From NCBI GenBank assembly GCA_028583605.1, contig CM053337.1, forward strand, positions 11,744,634 to 11,808,633: DNA of 64,000 nucleotides. Reading direction: 5' to 3'. The position numbers and the translations under genes are program-made. Positions within the stretch are counted from its first letter, which is position 1; every line of letters starts with the position of its first letter. The DNA comes from Dastarcus helophoroides (lineage: Eukaryota; Arthropoda; Insecta; Coleoptera; Bothrideridae). The notes under the pieces were generated by a model, which made no database searches, was not told where the DNA came from, and saw only the letters and a program-made list of their open reading frames with translations. Of this stretch, positions 44,319-55,820 are shown piece by piece.

Positions 44319-45938
44319 AACTATCAGCTGATCGCAAGTAGGTCGCTTGCTTATAACCTATCTTCAAGGCTATAATATGTATGTAAAGATTAGGCATCTC
44401 CTATGAATATTTTCTTATTTTGCCAAGCAGTTTTTATAATTTTGATGTAATTATATGTATATTAAGAGGACAGTAACTAAGGTAATTAAAACAAGCCGAC
44501 TGTTTATACAAATTAAAATGGATTCGGAGAAAAAGCTTTTATGCTTTGGAATAGGGGCGAGATAGATTACAGTGCATAAGCATCTTAATCTTGTTTTTAC
44601 AGCTCAACTTTTGCATGGAATAATTGTTAATAGGTAAATTTATCATTATAGCCTCAATCCTCAGGAATATTATTTTAATTTACTAGAACAATTTAACCTT
44701 CTAAAAATGGTAAGTGACAAATCAGTTAAAAGATAATGTAAAATTTCCTGAAGTCTAAGTTATTTGAAAAGAACTAAATAATTTCTTAGAAGGGGCAGTA
44801 ATACTTAACACTAGTTAATTTTGTTGTTCAGTTAAGATTAAAAATATTTTTAGGGAAAATGCTTCTGAATGGAAGTCATGTTTATTCTTGGCGTGAAAGA
44901 GAAGAAAATGGAGAAAATTGAAAATAAACTAATAAGGTTTGAATTACACATTACATCGAATAAAATGCCTTCATGATAGCATCCACCTATTCCTAACTAC
45001 TGAATTAAATTACTACTTTCAAAAATTGTTTATCAGATGCTTTAACCCCCTATATCTTACTGATAAAAGTAATAATCACAACTAATAAACTGTATTAACA
45101 ATAAATGCCACAATAAATATTAAAAAGTCCATGATATTTTGACAAGTGATTGATATGATTGGACCAGGGTTCATTTTTTAGCACCGTTATCAGCCAAGAA
45201 GGATTCATTTCAGTGATAAATTCTAAAATTTGGTTACCCTTACCATTTTGATTCAGCAGCATAGACATGTTGTTGTTTAAACTAGAATTTAAGTACATTC
45301 TTGAATACTTCTAATGTTTGGAAATTATTTAAAACATTAGTCACATAGTTATGGTATCATACATGCCCTTGAGGAGAAATGGACTAGCTGGCTGTAAAAC
45401 TATATTTAAAATTGATAACATTTACTAAAATATATCATTAACTGTCTCAACAATAGAAATGTTACGGAAGAGAAATAATAGCCACTGCATATGAAATATT
45501 ATGTTTTTTAGTTTCATAAACAAAGAATGTTAGCAAGAACCTTCTAAATATTTTCTCTTGTATATTTTTGTGTAATGCAGCCATAAACAATGCCAAAAAT
45601 CTATGATTTACTTTTTATTTGATTTGAAGTAAATTCCATATTCTGCAATAATGAATAACTAAATTTAAAAAGTCTATAAATATACGTAGGTATAAACAAA
45701 TGACTACAACTACTTTAGGTACTTAGATACAAACTAATCAAACCATTAACTTCTGATTCTAAAATCAACTAACAGAAAATTGAAGGCTTGTTATGGCAAC
45801 ATTCACAAAGCAAACGCTATATCAAAATGTAAACAAACCTGTGACCTACACGCAGTAGTTATAATTGTCACCACCAGAGGGGGGTGATCCTTAGCTGGAA
45901 ATGCCAATAACCAGGAACTAAACTTCCACATCCTGTAA
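44319..45938. other. AT-rich interval, nothing recognised
   Basis: Only chance-length frames, such as 45095-45298 on the minus strand, without known motifs or repeats. Confidence 0.5.
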
Positions 45939-46055
45939 CTAGTGTTGGGTTGCTAGATAGCAATTTGCTACTTTGATACTGCTACTTATTGAGTAGCAGT
46001 TGGAACAGTTATCACTTCCTAAAAGTAACTGCTATTTTTGGAACATATTGATACA

Positions 46056-47280
46056 GGGGCGCCGTTAAGTCTGGCCAGATGTCACTGCCCGGCCCACTTC
46101 CGTCAGGCCACACTCGGAGATGTCGACTTTTTGTCACCTCGATGATTTTTCTCACGGAGGATCTGTTGGCGAACACATTGCCTAATTTATGATTTTAGTC
46201 TCTGTTTACCATTTAACGGTCAAAATCTAGTTCACCAATAGCTTCTTCAGATTTTTTTCGGGGGTCGCGAGAGACGCTCTAACGCGATTGGCCAAACATC
46301 CGGAGAAAAAAATGGGAATGCCAGCGATGTGAGGAGTCGAAGTCAGTCCGGAAAGAATCGCGAAAATAACCACCAGGCCCTAGTGCTGTGTTCTGTGCGT
46401 TCTCTTCTTGAAAGGTTTTTTTTCTTCCCTCTAGTCCCGTTATTTTTCTTAAGTGCGTATGTTTTGTCCTCGGTGCTAAAATCATCGTGCGCCGCGAATA
46501 TTGGATTTTTTTCTTTTGAACTTTATTGTGTACCAGGTTTTTCTGTTAACCTTATATATTGTTCACGTGGGTGCTGATTGGGCAGACTATCGTTTCGTGC
46601 GTAACCTATTTAGAGTTAGAGTTTTGTAATTTCAGGTACTGTAGTTGTGTAGACACTAAACGCTGGTAATTCTACCTCGAATCAGTGCGTGAACGCGAAC
46701 TTTCTTGCTATCGCTAACCTTTTCACGTTCGTCAACGTGGCAAATTTATCCGCCAAGTCGCGGGTTGCGAATTTTTCCGTGAAGTCGCGTATCGTGAATT
46801 TTTCCGCCAAGTCGCAGGTCGCGAATTTTTCTGCCAAGTCGCGGGTCGCGAATTTTTCCGCAAAGTCGCGGGTCGCGAATTTTTGTGCGGTTAGTAACTA
46901 TTTTTTTTTCTTTTCTCTTCTGCCCACGGTCTCGAACGGTATCAATATAGATCTTTCAGTTGCAGTTGTTACATTTTTCGTTACCCAAGCTACCTGCTAC
47001 TTTACTTACTTGACTCGATTAATTCCGTGTACTTTCGGTCCGTTTGCTTAGGGAATTGTAGGCTTTATCATTGTTTCTTTCTTATAGTCGAAAGCATCTT
47101 AGAATTCTAGTGATATTTCAGTATGAACATTTTGTTCGTATTCAGCGTATTTCTTGTAAAAAATAATAAGTGGTGTTGATAATCATGAAGCTTATTTTTA
47201 TATTTTTATCCTTCTTTGTCTTTAGTTACTATTAGAAGATTACGTCAAAATAAAACAGCTCAACTGTACTTTACATTTTA
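46056..47280 (+). other. Compositionally distinct block in the hAT 3' region
   Basis: GC-richer sequence starts near CAGGGGCGCCGTTAAG (46055) and includes C/T-rich, 5'-UTR-like stretches and the 27-bp repeats. Neither its borders nor its family could be identified. Confidence 0.35.
46738..46887 (+). repeat. 27-bp minisatellite
   Basis: About 5.5 copies of GCGAATTTTTCCGCCAAGTC plus GCGGGTC. As 27 is divisible by three, one plus frame repeats VANFSAKSR. Units differ at a few positions (SVKSR, SAKSQ). Whether that frame is translated is unknown; it has no clear ATG. Confidence 0.9.
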
Positions 47281-47469
47281 TTTTAAGATTAACTGTAATA
47301 AAAAAATGCCAAGAAAATATAAGTACATAACACATATATAAATGAAACTATAACTCAAATGATGCACTTCTATTCCTGTATTATGACAAATTAATATATT
47401 ATAACTAACCTAACTTAAAAATAGGGGAATCTGCTAATATAAAATGAATAAAAATATTTGTCTATTTCC

Positions 47470-49477
47470 TGTTATACACCACACTATCATTTACATGTAA
47501 AAACATAATTTTTCTTACTTTCTCTAAACGTAACCTATTTCTTCTTCAAGTAACAATTGTCCTGTCTTAGAAAACACACGTTCACAAGGCACCGAAGTAG
47601 CAACAGTTCCAAATTTTACTTTTACTACTTTTGCTAATTTTGGAAAATTAAAGGGATTATTTTTCCACCATTTTAATGGATCATTTTCTCGGTGCAACAA
47701 TGGTTCTTCTAAATATCTTGGAATTTCTACTACGACGCGTGACTTTTTATTGATAGAAGAGGCTGTTTTACTACAAATTCGTTTATCGAAAACATTCCAG
47801 ATAAAAAATTCGTCTTGGGATTCTTGAGAGGTAGATGACCCGACAATTGTTTCTGGATCAATTGTCTTATCTGTTTCTTGTAACATTTCAAGTAGATAAT
47901 GAAGAACTAGTTCTTTTGCCCTTTGAGCAGTATTTTCTGACTGAAAGCCAACATGTTTAAATCTTGGGTCCAAAAATGTAGCAACAATTAATGCGCTATT
48001 TTGCTCCAAATCAGGGAATCTTTCATTTAGGAAAGTTTGAAGGCTGACGATAGCTTGTTTTTGATGTATTACTGAAATTGTTACTGGCTGACATTTTTTC
48101 GTAGAGCTCCCTCAAACTTTTTGTTAAAATAATAATCAAAGAAAGTGTTATGTATTTTTCCCCTGACTACATTTTAGTAACGTATTTCAACGGTTTTAAA
48201 ATTTTAATTAATTCGGAAATGAAGCTCCACTCGTCTACGCTGATTTCTGGAAAACTCACATTTAATAATACTAGGCTGTTTCGGATGGTCTCTTCTAATT
48301 CCACAAATCTGTAGCATGTAGTATGTTGAGTTCCATCTTGTAGCAACATCCAAAATAGGTTTTTTTCTCTTCTTTATCTTGTTGCCTAAGGGTTTCTTTT
48401 AATTTTAAGGTTGCCTTTGAACTTCGCTTAAAATGAACAATTGTTTCCCTAACTTTGTCAACAGTACCTTGTATATTTGCGATTTTCAAGATATCACGCA
48501 CTACTAAATTGATTGTGTGAGCATAACAACCAAAATGATTTATTTTTAAAACACATTTTATTGTTTTAACAAAGTTTGCAGCATTGTCCGAAATGAATAA
48601 AAATATATTATTTTTTTCAATTTTTCATTCTACCAATATTTTTTCTATTTCTCTTGCCAAATTTTCACTGGTATGAGAATCTTAGAACCCTCTACATTCT
48701 AACATTACCGATATGGGCTCAAAATCATTGATGAAGTGTGCTGTTACCGCAATTACACTTTCGGTATTTCTGGAAGTCCTACAATCTGTAGTTAATGTAA
48801 ATGATTTTGACTGCTGAATTAACGATTTTGTTTTTGTGAACACTTCTTCATAAGCATCTGGAAGTAGCACATTTGAAAGTGTTTTTCAACTTGGCATATT
48901 GTAGGAAGGGCCGAAATCCTGTATCCTCTGTAATTGATAGTGGTTGAAAATCTTTTACAATCAATTGAATTAAAAGTTGACAAGTCTATTTTGGATAGAA
49001 ACACAAATTTTGCTATGCACAAAGGTTAAAATAGATGACTGCGTGGATTATTTTACTAGGGATTCTACGCCTATTTCCTGATCCTCAGTTGACTTGAAGT
49101 CGAAGGTAGCGGATCCTTGAAACCTGTTAACGTTTCATCTGAAGTCTGCGAAGAAGTAGGTGTTGACTGGAGTCTCCTTATTTTTTCAAACTGTACCGTG
49201 GGATGCCTTCTTTCTATGTGTTTTTTAGATTTGTAGTGGGAGACTTGTAGGAAAAGACATAATTACACATATTGCACTTGGCTTTGCTTGCACTGTATTC
49301 TTTGAAGAAATTCCAAATTTCGGACTTCTTTCTTTTGTTACTTATTTTAGTTTGAGATATATGAATTGTCTGATAAGCACTGTTTATAAAATACGAAGAA
49401 AAATGTCCGTGACGCGAACTAAAACCAAATGTGTGAATTTTAGGTAAACATACTGTGATGAGCGACCAATCATCCAA
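47470..49477 (-). pseudogene. hAT transposase, ZBED1/ZBED4-like, decayed
   Basis: N-terminus 49477-49214: BED finger SEIWNFFKEYSASKAKCNMCNYVFSYKS. Then broken frames with the RNase H-like core (SFTLTTDCRTSRNTESVIAVTAHF at about 48800; MLLQDGTQHTTCYRFVELEE at about 48340). The open piece 48009-47524 shows LIVATFLDPRFKHVGF, the insertion region, WWKNNPFNFPKLAKV and VATSVPCERVFSKTGQLL, the hAT dimerisation signature. A frameshift then leads to LEKVRKIMFLH near 47470. Multiple stops; dead. Confidence 0.82.
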
Positions 49478-49594
49478 TACGATAACAGACCGAAAACCAA
49501 CAAACTACACCAAATACTAACTAATAACAAATGGTGATCGCAATTCGAAGACCGACCTACAAGGACAGTTGCAGCCTCAAAAATCCAACACTAG

Positions 49595-49879
49595 AAGTAA
49601 ATCCAAAACTAAAACGATAAGAGCAAAAAGGAAAAAAAAACCGAACCCACTGCACATTGTGCTGATTCAAGAATCTATAACTAATCAAACGAATTAAAAG
49701 GAAACAAATTCCAAAAAACATAGCCGGCCAAAAACAAAAGTCATAATCGAGATAACGAAATCACACAATTAAAAATTTCATGGACCTATTGATCGGTCTT
49801 ATAGAAAAACGCGCTTGTTTGTGTAAGGATTAAATAGTATCGTTTTATAGCAAAAATCATTTATAATGATCACTGGTCC
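49595..49879. other. Spacer
   Basis: A-rich sequence between the ZBED hAT end and the Harbinger remnant; nothing recognised. Confidence 0.4.
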
Positions 49880-50500
49880 TTGATTTCTCATCATAATGGG
49901 GTTCTATTGTAAAAGTAATTTATCTTATCAGGCGATTGAATCCTAATGTGTGTACCTTCAGCTGCGCCAATTACTCGAGTAAAGAAGTTATTTTATAAAA
50001 ATCTGTTTGGATTTAGTCTTTTCTGAAATGTGGAAATGTGGGCATCTTTACAAAATTTCTGCAAAGACTTGCAAGTGCTCTAGATACACGCTCAATTATT
50101 CGACTTATTGTTGACTCTTATATTCCCATAAAGTCGGCAACAGTAGCTACATGCCCTGAACTGGCATAGAACCTGAGCAGTGTTAAACATTGGTTCATGG
50201 GAGAAATACTATTGTTTCTGAAAAGACACAAGAATGTAATTGGAATTACCATAGATCTATAAATTTACTTACGAATTATGGGGGTACTCTTAATTGATTT
50301 TCTATTAATGGAAGAAGGTTTAAAACTGTTCCCTTTTATAATTGAAATCTTTTAAAAAATGCTAATTCATCCATTGTATGAAAGTAATTGGATGGAACAT
50401 TTATTTGCCTTGGAAGTTCATAATTTATAATATCTAACCTATCTAAATCATGTTCAAGGAACATGTCTTCTTCCAGTTCCAAATATAAATCCATCATGCC
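49880..50500 (-). pseudogene. HARBI1-like (Harbinger/PIF) transposase fragment
   Basis: Begins about 50500 (MMDLYLELEEDMFLEHDLDRLD). After stops the frames read FRACSYCCRL and the HTH-like ESTISRIIERVSRALASL, then MPTFPHFRK and VIGAAEGTHIRIQSPD. That last motif normally contains the first catalytic Asp (GAIDGTH); here the Asp reads Glu. Sequence ends after FYNRTPL with no further catalytic residues. Several stops and frameshifts. Confidence 0.72.
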
Positions 50501-51049
50501 TTAAAAATAAACCAAACACAAAAATATCAATCAGTGCTCATCTTAATGTATTTAGAATTTTCACATCAATACCACAAAAGGTTAAAAAGTATACCGACTT
50601 ACCGACAATATTATTATTATTGTTATATTATATAAAGTAACAAAATTAAGGAGTCAATGTTAATAATGACCAATATAATACAAAAGTAAACAATAAATAT
50701 CAGAACCACAGGGACAGGTTTAATTAGGGTCAGTGATGACATTCTAGGCTGAAAAATAATATGGGACCAAAACGATTTTTGATCCTTTAAAAATCACTCA
50801 TTGTATGTGTATTGTATCCAGAAAATTGTGCAGATTCCAAAAATGTAATAATATACAGGGTGTTCTATTTAAAAATCAATGATGCTAACAGTTTTAGCGA
50901 AAGTGAATGCAGTAGGAAACTCAATTTTATATCAAAATTTGACATTTCATAAATACATCAAATGTGGCAACTTTGAAAATTTTATCTTCATAAATAAAGA
51001 AAAAATAGGGGATGTACCATGATCCTGTTACACCCGATCTACTTACTAC
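50501..51049. other. Spacer with a MITE-end-like string
   Basis: AT-rich; TACAGGGTGTTCTATTT near 50854 resembles the end of small inverted-repeat elements, but no partner was found. Confidence 0.4.
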
Positions 51050-51270
51050 TTACATCGGAAACTAACCAGAATTTATGCTAACTTTGTTTGGTTTGTTGGG
51101 CACGTATTGAGTAAATCTACAACGTGCTTTTGTAGGAACCAATTGTTCATCTATAGCAAGATATGCTGCTGGTTTATAACAGTTTTGACTGTTTTCGATA
51201 AATTTGTACCAAACTTCAGAGATCAAGGCGAACTTATTGTTTTGTAATTGTTGGCTTCGTTGATTTCACT
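51050..51270 (-). pseudogene. piggyBac transposase fragment C
   Basis: An internal fragment of another piggyBac family. It reads NNKFALISEVWYKFIENSQNCYKP, then AYLAIDEQLVPTKARCRFTQY (first catalytic Asp) and VPNKPNK. No ends or other catalytic residues. Distinct in sequence from elements A and B. Confidence 0.75.
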
Positions 51271-51415
51271 GGTCAACATTGAAATTTTTTCCTAAAATTT
51301 AATAACTATTCTAAAGTATAACTGAGGCATTAATTAGGAAAAAAATATTTATTTTATCGTATAAGCTTTACTTTTTTTTCATTTCAATGTGCAATTGTGG
51401 CAATATAATGCGATC

Positions 51416-51880
51416 TCAATTTACCAAGGGCAAATTGATAACATTTTTTGTATCAACTGTCAGTTCCTCTCTCACCTGCGAAACTTTTCGAGACCAATGG
51501 TTCTGTTTGTTGCGACTATCCCATAGACACATAGAACATGGGTATTTGGTATATCCGCCGTGTTGTCCAAGACAAAAATTAAACATTTTGTAATCTACAC
51601 AAGTGACCCAGTTATGATATCGATACTTAATCTTTTCTATTACTAAAACAATAGTTTTATATTCTTCTTTCATAGAAGTCGAGTGTGCAATAGGTATAGG
51701 ACCATACTTGTTGCCGTTATGGAGTAGAACACATTTCAAGCTTCTCTTAGAGCTGACTAAAAATGCCAAAGAATGCCAATCATTTGATTGGTATTGTTGT
51801 AAACCCACGATAAACTTATACGGGTATGTCGAGGCGCATCTGGCTTTCCAGCATGTGACGTAATTCACAAAGCAAGACAC
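51416..51880 (-). pseudogene. Unassigned transposon-associated protein fragment
   Basis: 155 open codons. The distinctive part (HNGNKYGPIPIAHSTSMKEEY, then WVTCVDYKMFNFCLGQHGGY and TKYPCSMCLWDSRNKQNHW) matches a motif set I recall from multi-copy uncharacterised proteins in insects and crustaceans, with a Cys-x2-Cys pair next to WDSR. Presumed transposon-encoded; the family is unnamed to me. The first 45 residues look less conserved. Confidence 0.45.
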
Positions 51881-51998
51881 CAGACGTTTACATTATAAGT
51901 ATACAGGGTTTTGAGTTTTAGTCAATTATTCATTTAATTTATTTACATCTCTTTGTTTTTAAACAATTCCTATAGTGACATTATTTTGTAAATACATG

Positions 51999-52274
51999 AT
52001 GAAGATGCTCACAGGAACTAATAGGATTAATCCCCCCAAGGGCAAGATTCTTGAGGAGTATACTAGACAGTCGGAGACAGCAAATTCCTGTGCGGTCCAG
52101 CTTGACACGGTGAGGACTTCTGTCTACGGAGACTCTTTTTTCTGCAGAACTTCCAAGTTATGGAACTTGTTACCGAAAGGAATTTTCCCCAACAATTACA
52201 ACCTATCCTTGTTTAAAAAGGCGGTTCATCGCCATCTGTCCTCGTTTCCTCAACCTCGTGCTGTGAAAGCATAA
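51999..52274 (+). pseudogene. C-terminal end of a non-LTR retrotransposon ORF2
   Basis: Reads LTGTNRINPPKGKILEEYT, then VRTSVYGDSFFCRTSKLWNLLPKG and NNYNLSLFKKAVHRHLSS to TAA. The pattern RTS.Y..SFF.RTS.LWN.LP..FP..YNL..FK..VHR marks the end of ORF2 in Jockey/CR1-like elements. No reverse transcriptase motifs remain, consistent with 5' truncation on insertion. Confidence 0.7.
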
Positions 52275-52379
52275 TTTGGTTACCCTTTGCGAGTGGATTA
52301 AACTTAAAAAAAAATGGAAAAGTTTGCTTAATGCGCTCTTTGGGAAGATTGCCCATTTGAGGATTATTATTTGATGGTT

Positions 52380-52625
52380 TACTTAAAATATTGAATGCAT
52401 TTATGTACTACGAGTCGAGCATAATTCTTTTCTCCTAAAGGCCGGTATTTGTCTCTAATTGTTGATAATAATAATTGTGGGCTTGCATGCACCAAACATT
52501 TATGCTCATGAGTAAAGAACAATTTGGAAAAATAATGTTTGGCACAAAATGGGATGTTTGGCTTCAAATCTTAAGTTACTGTGTTGCAATCTGCCTCCAA
52601 CACGTAGGATGTGTTGATCATCTAA
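52380..52625 (-). pseudogene. BEL/Pao integrase zinc-domain fragment
   Basis: Frames read VGGRLQHSNL, then KPNIPFCAKHYFSKLFFTHEH, LVHASPQLLLSTIRDKYRPLG and LVVHKCIQYF, the His-His-Cys-Cys zinc region of BEL/Pao integrases. The same orientation and plausible order relative to the RT/RNase H fragment at 58510-59465 suggest one BEL element split by the Gypsy between them. Confidence 0.65.
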
Positions 52626-52675
52626 AAAAAGGCTCAATTTGATAATTTTGCTATTTGTAATGTTTTTATTATATA

Positions 52676-53198
52676 TGTTAGAACTGAAGGGTTGAGGGTT
52701 TGCCGGTCATCCATTATTTTGGTTATTTAAAATAATAACAAACACCTTGACACGATTAATTAGTTTTATTGCAACAAACAAACACTACAACGACCGATAC
52801 AGCGATCCACGAGAACAGTAAATTAATTATCTTTGAAACTAGACTTTAAACAATAAAAAAACGATTAAATAAAAGAACAAAGAACTAGCGATGCGGAGCC
52901 GGTTCCGATTGCCTTCAGATCTCTTAATTGACTGCCTCTACTTTCTGCAACCAAATCCCTTTTTTCCCCGGCCCCGTTCCACTCAACGTGATATTTCCTT
53001 TATAAAAATATCATTGGGTTCTTTGTTCCTTATCCTAGACTAAACACTGAAACAAACTTACAAGACCGATCTCGGTCCCCTAATTTATTGACTACGTGCG
53101 GGCCGGCTTTTCGGCCTGCTGGAGTCATATAAGATAAACAAAACTTATTACTAGGAAACTATCAGATAACCACTTAAAATAACATGGCTTCGTCGACA
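52676..53198 (-). repeat. Gypsy D 3' LTR
   Basis: In minus-strand reading it starts TGTCGACGAAG and ends CAGTTCTAACA. It matches 57316-57826 with scattered substitutions and small indels, more than between the Gypsy C LTRs. Confidence 0.93.
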
Positions 53199-53663
53199 CG
53201 GCCATACTGACCTATCGCACGTCCTCGTGCGCTAGTCTAATGTTCCACCTGGAACCAAGAAAATTATAAACTATAAACTACAGCTCGTCCTTCCTGACAA
53301 GTCAAAACAGGCAATAAGACTATCAGCTACCGCAGTAGCTTTTACTATAACATACACAGCGCTCGCAAACGCTAAACCAACAAACAAAAGATTACTGCAG
53401 CAATCTTTTCTTCAAGAATAAACATTATTGTGTTCGCAAACACAATAACACAGACTACTGCAGCAGCCTCTAGGACAGATCATCGCAGCAATCTTCCTCA
53501 ACTACACAACAGCTATCGCAACAGCTCTTAGTAAACCATACATAATGGTTACAAAAAAAAACAAAAAAACCGGTAACACAACAGCTGATACTTTATTCTT
53601 AGGCATTGCCAAGCTTGCCACAACTTACAATAATTATAAACTAAACAAAGTAATTCAAGTTAT
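53199..53663 (-). repeat. Array of small stem-loops in the Gypsy D 3' noncoding region
   Basis: At least seven short inverted repeats lie between 53325 and 53526, many with CGCA or TGCAGC in the loop: AGCTAC-CGCA-GTAGCT (53325-53340), AGCG-CTCGCAAA-CGCT (53358-53373), AAAAGATT-ACTGCAGC-AATCTTTT (53386-53409, 24 bases), TATTGTGTT-CGCA with its complement (53426-53447), an imperfect one at 53452-53469, AGAT/ATCT (53477-53494) and AGCT-ATCGCAAC-AGCT (53511-53526). Two more lie at 53216-53231 (CGCAC/GTGCG) and 53242-53255 (GTTCC/GGAAC). Confidence 0.8.
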
Positions 53664-54640
53664 TCAGATATCTTTATTCTTCGACACTGGAGACTCTGAA
53701 TCACTTTCAGAACTTCCTGCAAAATCAATCATTTCCCGCTCTTGACCACCCGGCACTGCTCTTAACTGATCATGAACAAATTTACTAATACCACCTCTCC
53801 CATTAACCCTTTGCACTTCGTATCTATCATTTGGCAAAATTTTAATTATTCTATATGGTCCTCGAAATTTGGGATCTAATTTTGATAACGTCCTTTCGTT
53901 ACTTCTAGGATAAACAAAATCATCTACATTAAATAATCCAATTTTGGCTTTGCCAAAATTAAAACGCTCTCTATTGTACTTTGCAGCTTTCAATATGTTT
54001 TCGCTAGCTTTTTCTCTAACTTCTAATAAAGATACCTGCTTGTTCTCGCCATCAATAACTAGTTGATGAACTATTGAGTTTAAATGTAGCGAATTAATTT
54101 TTGTTCCAAATAACAGTTCAGCAGGACTAAATCCTGTAGTTTTGTGTTTTGTGCTATTTAATGCCAACTGAACCTCACCTACACTATCTTGCAATGTTTT
54201 ATTTCCTTCAGCCTCAATGGCAGTAAAGACATTTTTTAAAACTTACATAACAAAATGAAGTTTAATGTTGTTATCAGAACAAAATTTTTTAAATTCTCAG
54301 CTTGTAAAACATTTCCCTTAATCAGAAATTATTTAAGATGGAGCACCAAACAGGTGCGTAAATTTTGCAACGATGCTACTGCTTGTTTGCCAGTAAGTGT
54401 GGTGATCTGATATAGAACAACAAATTTAGGAAAAGCATCTATAATAACAAAAACGTATTCTTTTTTATCACTTTTACCACTTAGTTTTTCAGAGATGTCA
54501 ACATGAATAGTGTGCCCCAGATTTGCAACGGTGAACTCGAGGCGTTAAATCAATTTTATTGCGAGAAGCCTTCAAAGAATTGCAATCTGTCACAATAGTG
54601 AAGTGTTTTCCATACAAAAAGTGCCTAAAATGTTTCAGGG
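53664..54640 (-). pseudogene. Gypsy D RNase H end and integrase
   Basis: From about 54640 the minus strand shows the RNase H end (FTIVTDCNSLKAS). It then jumps, with the integrase zinc module missing, to broken core sequence near 54430-54280 (FTHLFGAPS, then FKKFCSDNNIKLHF). The open frame 54194-53664 is the integrase C-terminal part: VGEVQLALNSTKHKTTGFSPAELLFG and a GPY-type module KLDPKFRGPYRIIKILPNDRYEV, ending with the acidic SSESDSESPVS. Inactive. Confidence 0.8.
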
Positions 54641-54652
54641 CATTGACAACTG

Positions 54653-55679
54653 CTAAAGTCTCCAACTCATATTAATGATATCTTGACTCGACTTCGGTGG
54701 TTCGTTTACTAAAGTATGCGACTTAGAATTTTGCTTTTGTAAAAATACCGCTCCATATCCCACAGAGCTGGCATCTGTGTGTAATTCGACAGGCAGGCTA
54801 GGGTCGTAAATAGTAAGTACCGGTTCGGTAGTGAGGGCTTTAATTAAAATTTCACGGGCCTCCTCGTGCTTTGGTAGCCATTTAATTGTTTTAACACTAT
54901 CTTTTGTTAGCTGATATAATGGGGTTGCAATTTTAGCAAAGTTTCGAATAAACTGTTGAAAATATGATGCTAAACCAAGAAACTGACAAATTTGTGTAGG
55001 GACTTTAGGCACCGGCAAATTATTCAAAGCAGAAACTTTACGAGGATTTGGAAAAAGTCCACCACGAATTAAATAGCCAAGATATTCAACCTGCATTTTT
55101 AAAAATCTACATTTTTTAAGATTGAACGAAAAACCCGCCTTAGCAGGGACATTAATTACACAATTTAACCGCTCAATTCCCTCAGAAACTGAAGCTGATT
55201 GTACTGCGAAGGTCACCGAGTGCCTTATCAATAGCTCGCTGATAAATAGATGGAGCGTTCATAAGCCCAAACGGCATAGTTAAAAACTCGTATTGACCAT
55301 CCGGTGTTACAAGTGCAGTTTTTTCAATACTATTTGGATTTATAGGAATTTGATAGAATCCGGAAGCCATATCTAAAGAGCTAAAGTAGTACGCGCCATG
55401 TAAACGATTTATAGGGTCACTTATTAAAGGTAATGGATATTTGTCAGGGACTGTATTGCGATTTAATTCACGAAAATCGCAACACATTCTGTCAGATCCA
55501 TCCTTTTTCTTCACCAGCGCAATAGGACTCGCAAACGGTGAACAACTAGGCTGAATAGTATTTGCCTCCAACAACTCAGAAATCTTGGATCGAACAATTT
55601 CTCTTTTGAGAGGAGCCAAGCGATACGGTCTTCGTTGCACGAACTTATTAGGGTCCTTTGTTGTGAAATGCCAAATCAA
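54653..55679 (-). pseudogene. Gypsy D reverse transcriptase and RNase H start, catalytic box deleted
   Basis: 55679-55182 carries the fingers and palm: FASPIALVKKKDGSDRMCCDF, FSSLDMASGFYQIPI and TMPFGLMNAPSIYQRAIDKAL. Immediately after ALGDL the frame breaks, and the next frame (55231-54653) begins at SASVSEGIERLN. The short segment with the YxDD catalytic Asp pair is therefore missing. Thumb and connection follow (FNLKKCRFLKMQVEYLG), then the RNase H start (VELHTDASSVGYGAVFLQ). Not active. Confidence 0.85.
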
Positions 55680-55820
55680 TATTTGAACTATTTACTTTCT
55701 TTAGGTTGGCATTGCTTTGTTCTATGTTTGCTAAAAATGTCAATGTCAATCAAAAAAATAATAATTAATAAGTAGTTAGTCATGCAGTAAGAAGTTTCTC
55801 TATGCAATATATTAAAAGAA

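Larger units (their letters stand above)
45939..49594 (-). mobile_element. ZBED-type hAT, degenerate
   Basis: CTAGTGTTGG at the left end is matched by the inverted CCAACACTAG at the right end, a terminal string common in Ac-like ZBED hATs. The transposase is on the minus strand between them. The flanking 8-mers (TCCTGTAA and AAGTAAAT) do not match, so the borders are tentative. The 3' third holds unrelated sequence including a minisatellite, probably a later insertion. Confidence 0.6.

Noticed and set aside
45095..45298. 67-codon minus frame
   Set aside because: Short and without motifs in an AT-rich interval.
46279..46577. Opposing short frames on both strands
   Set aside because: Chance frames in a GC-richer noncoding block.
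45939..49594. Exact 8-bp target duplication for the ZBED hAT
   Set aside because: The flanking octamers do not match, so no duplication is claimed.
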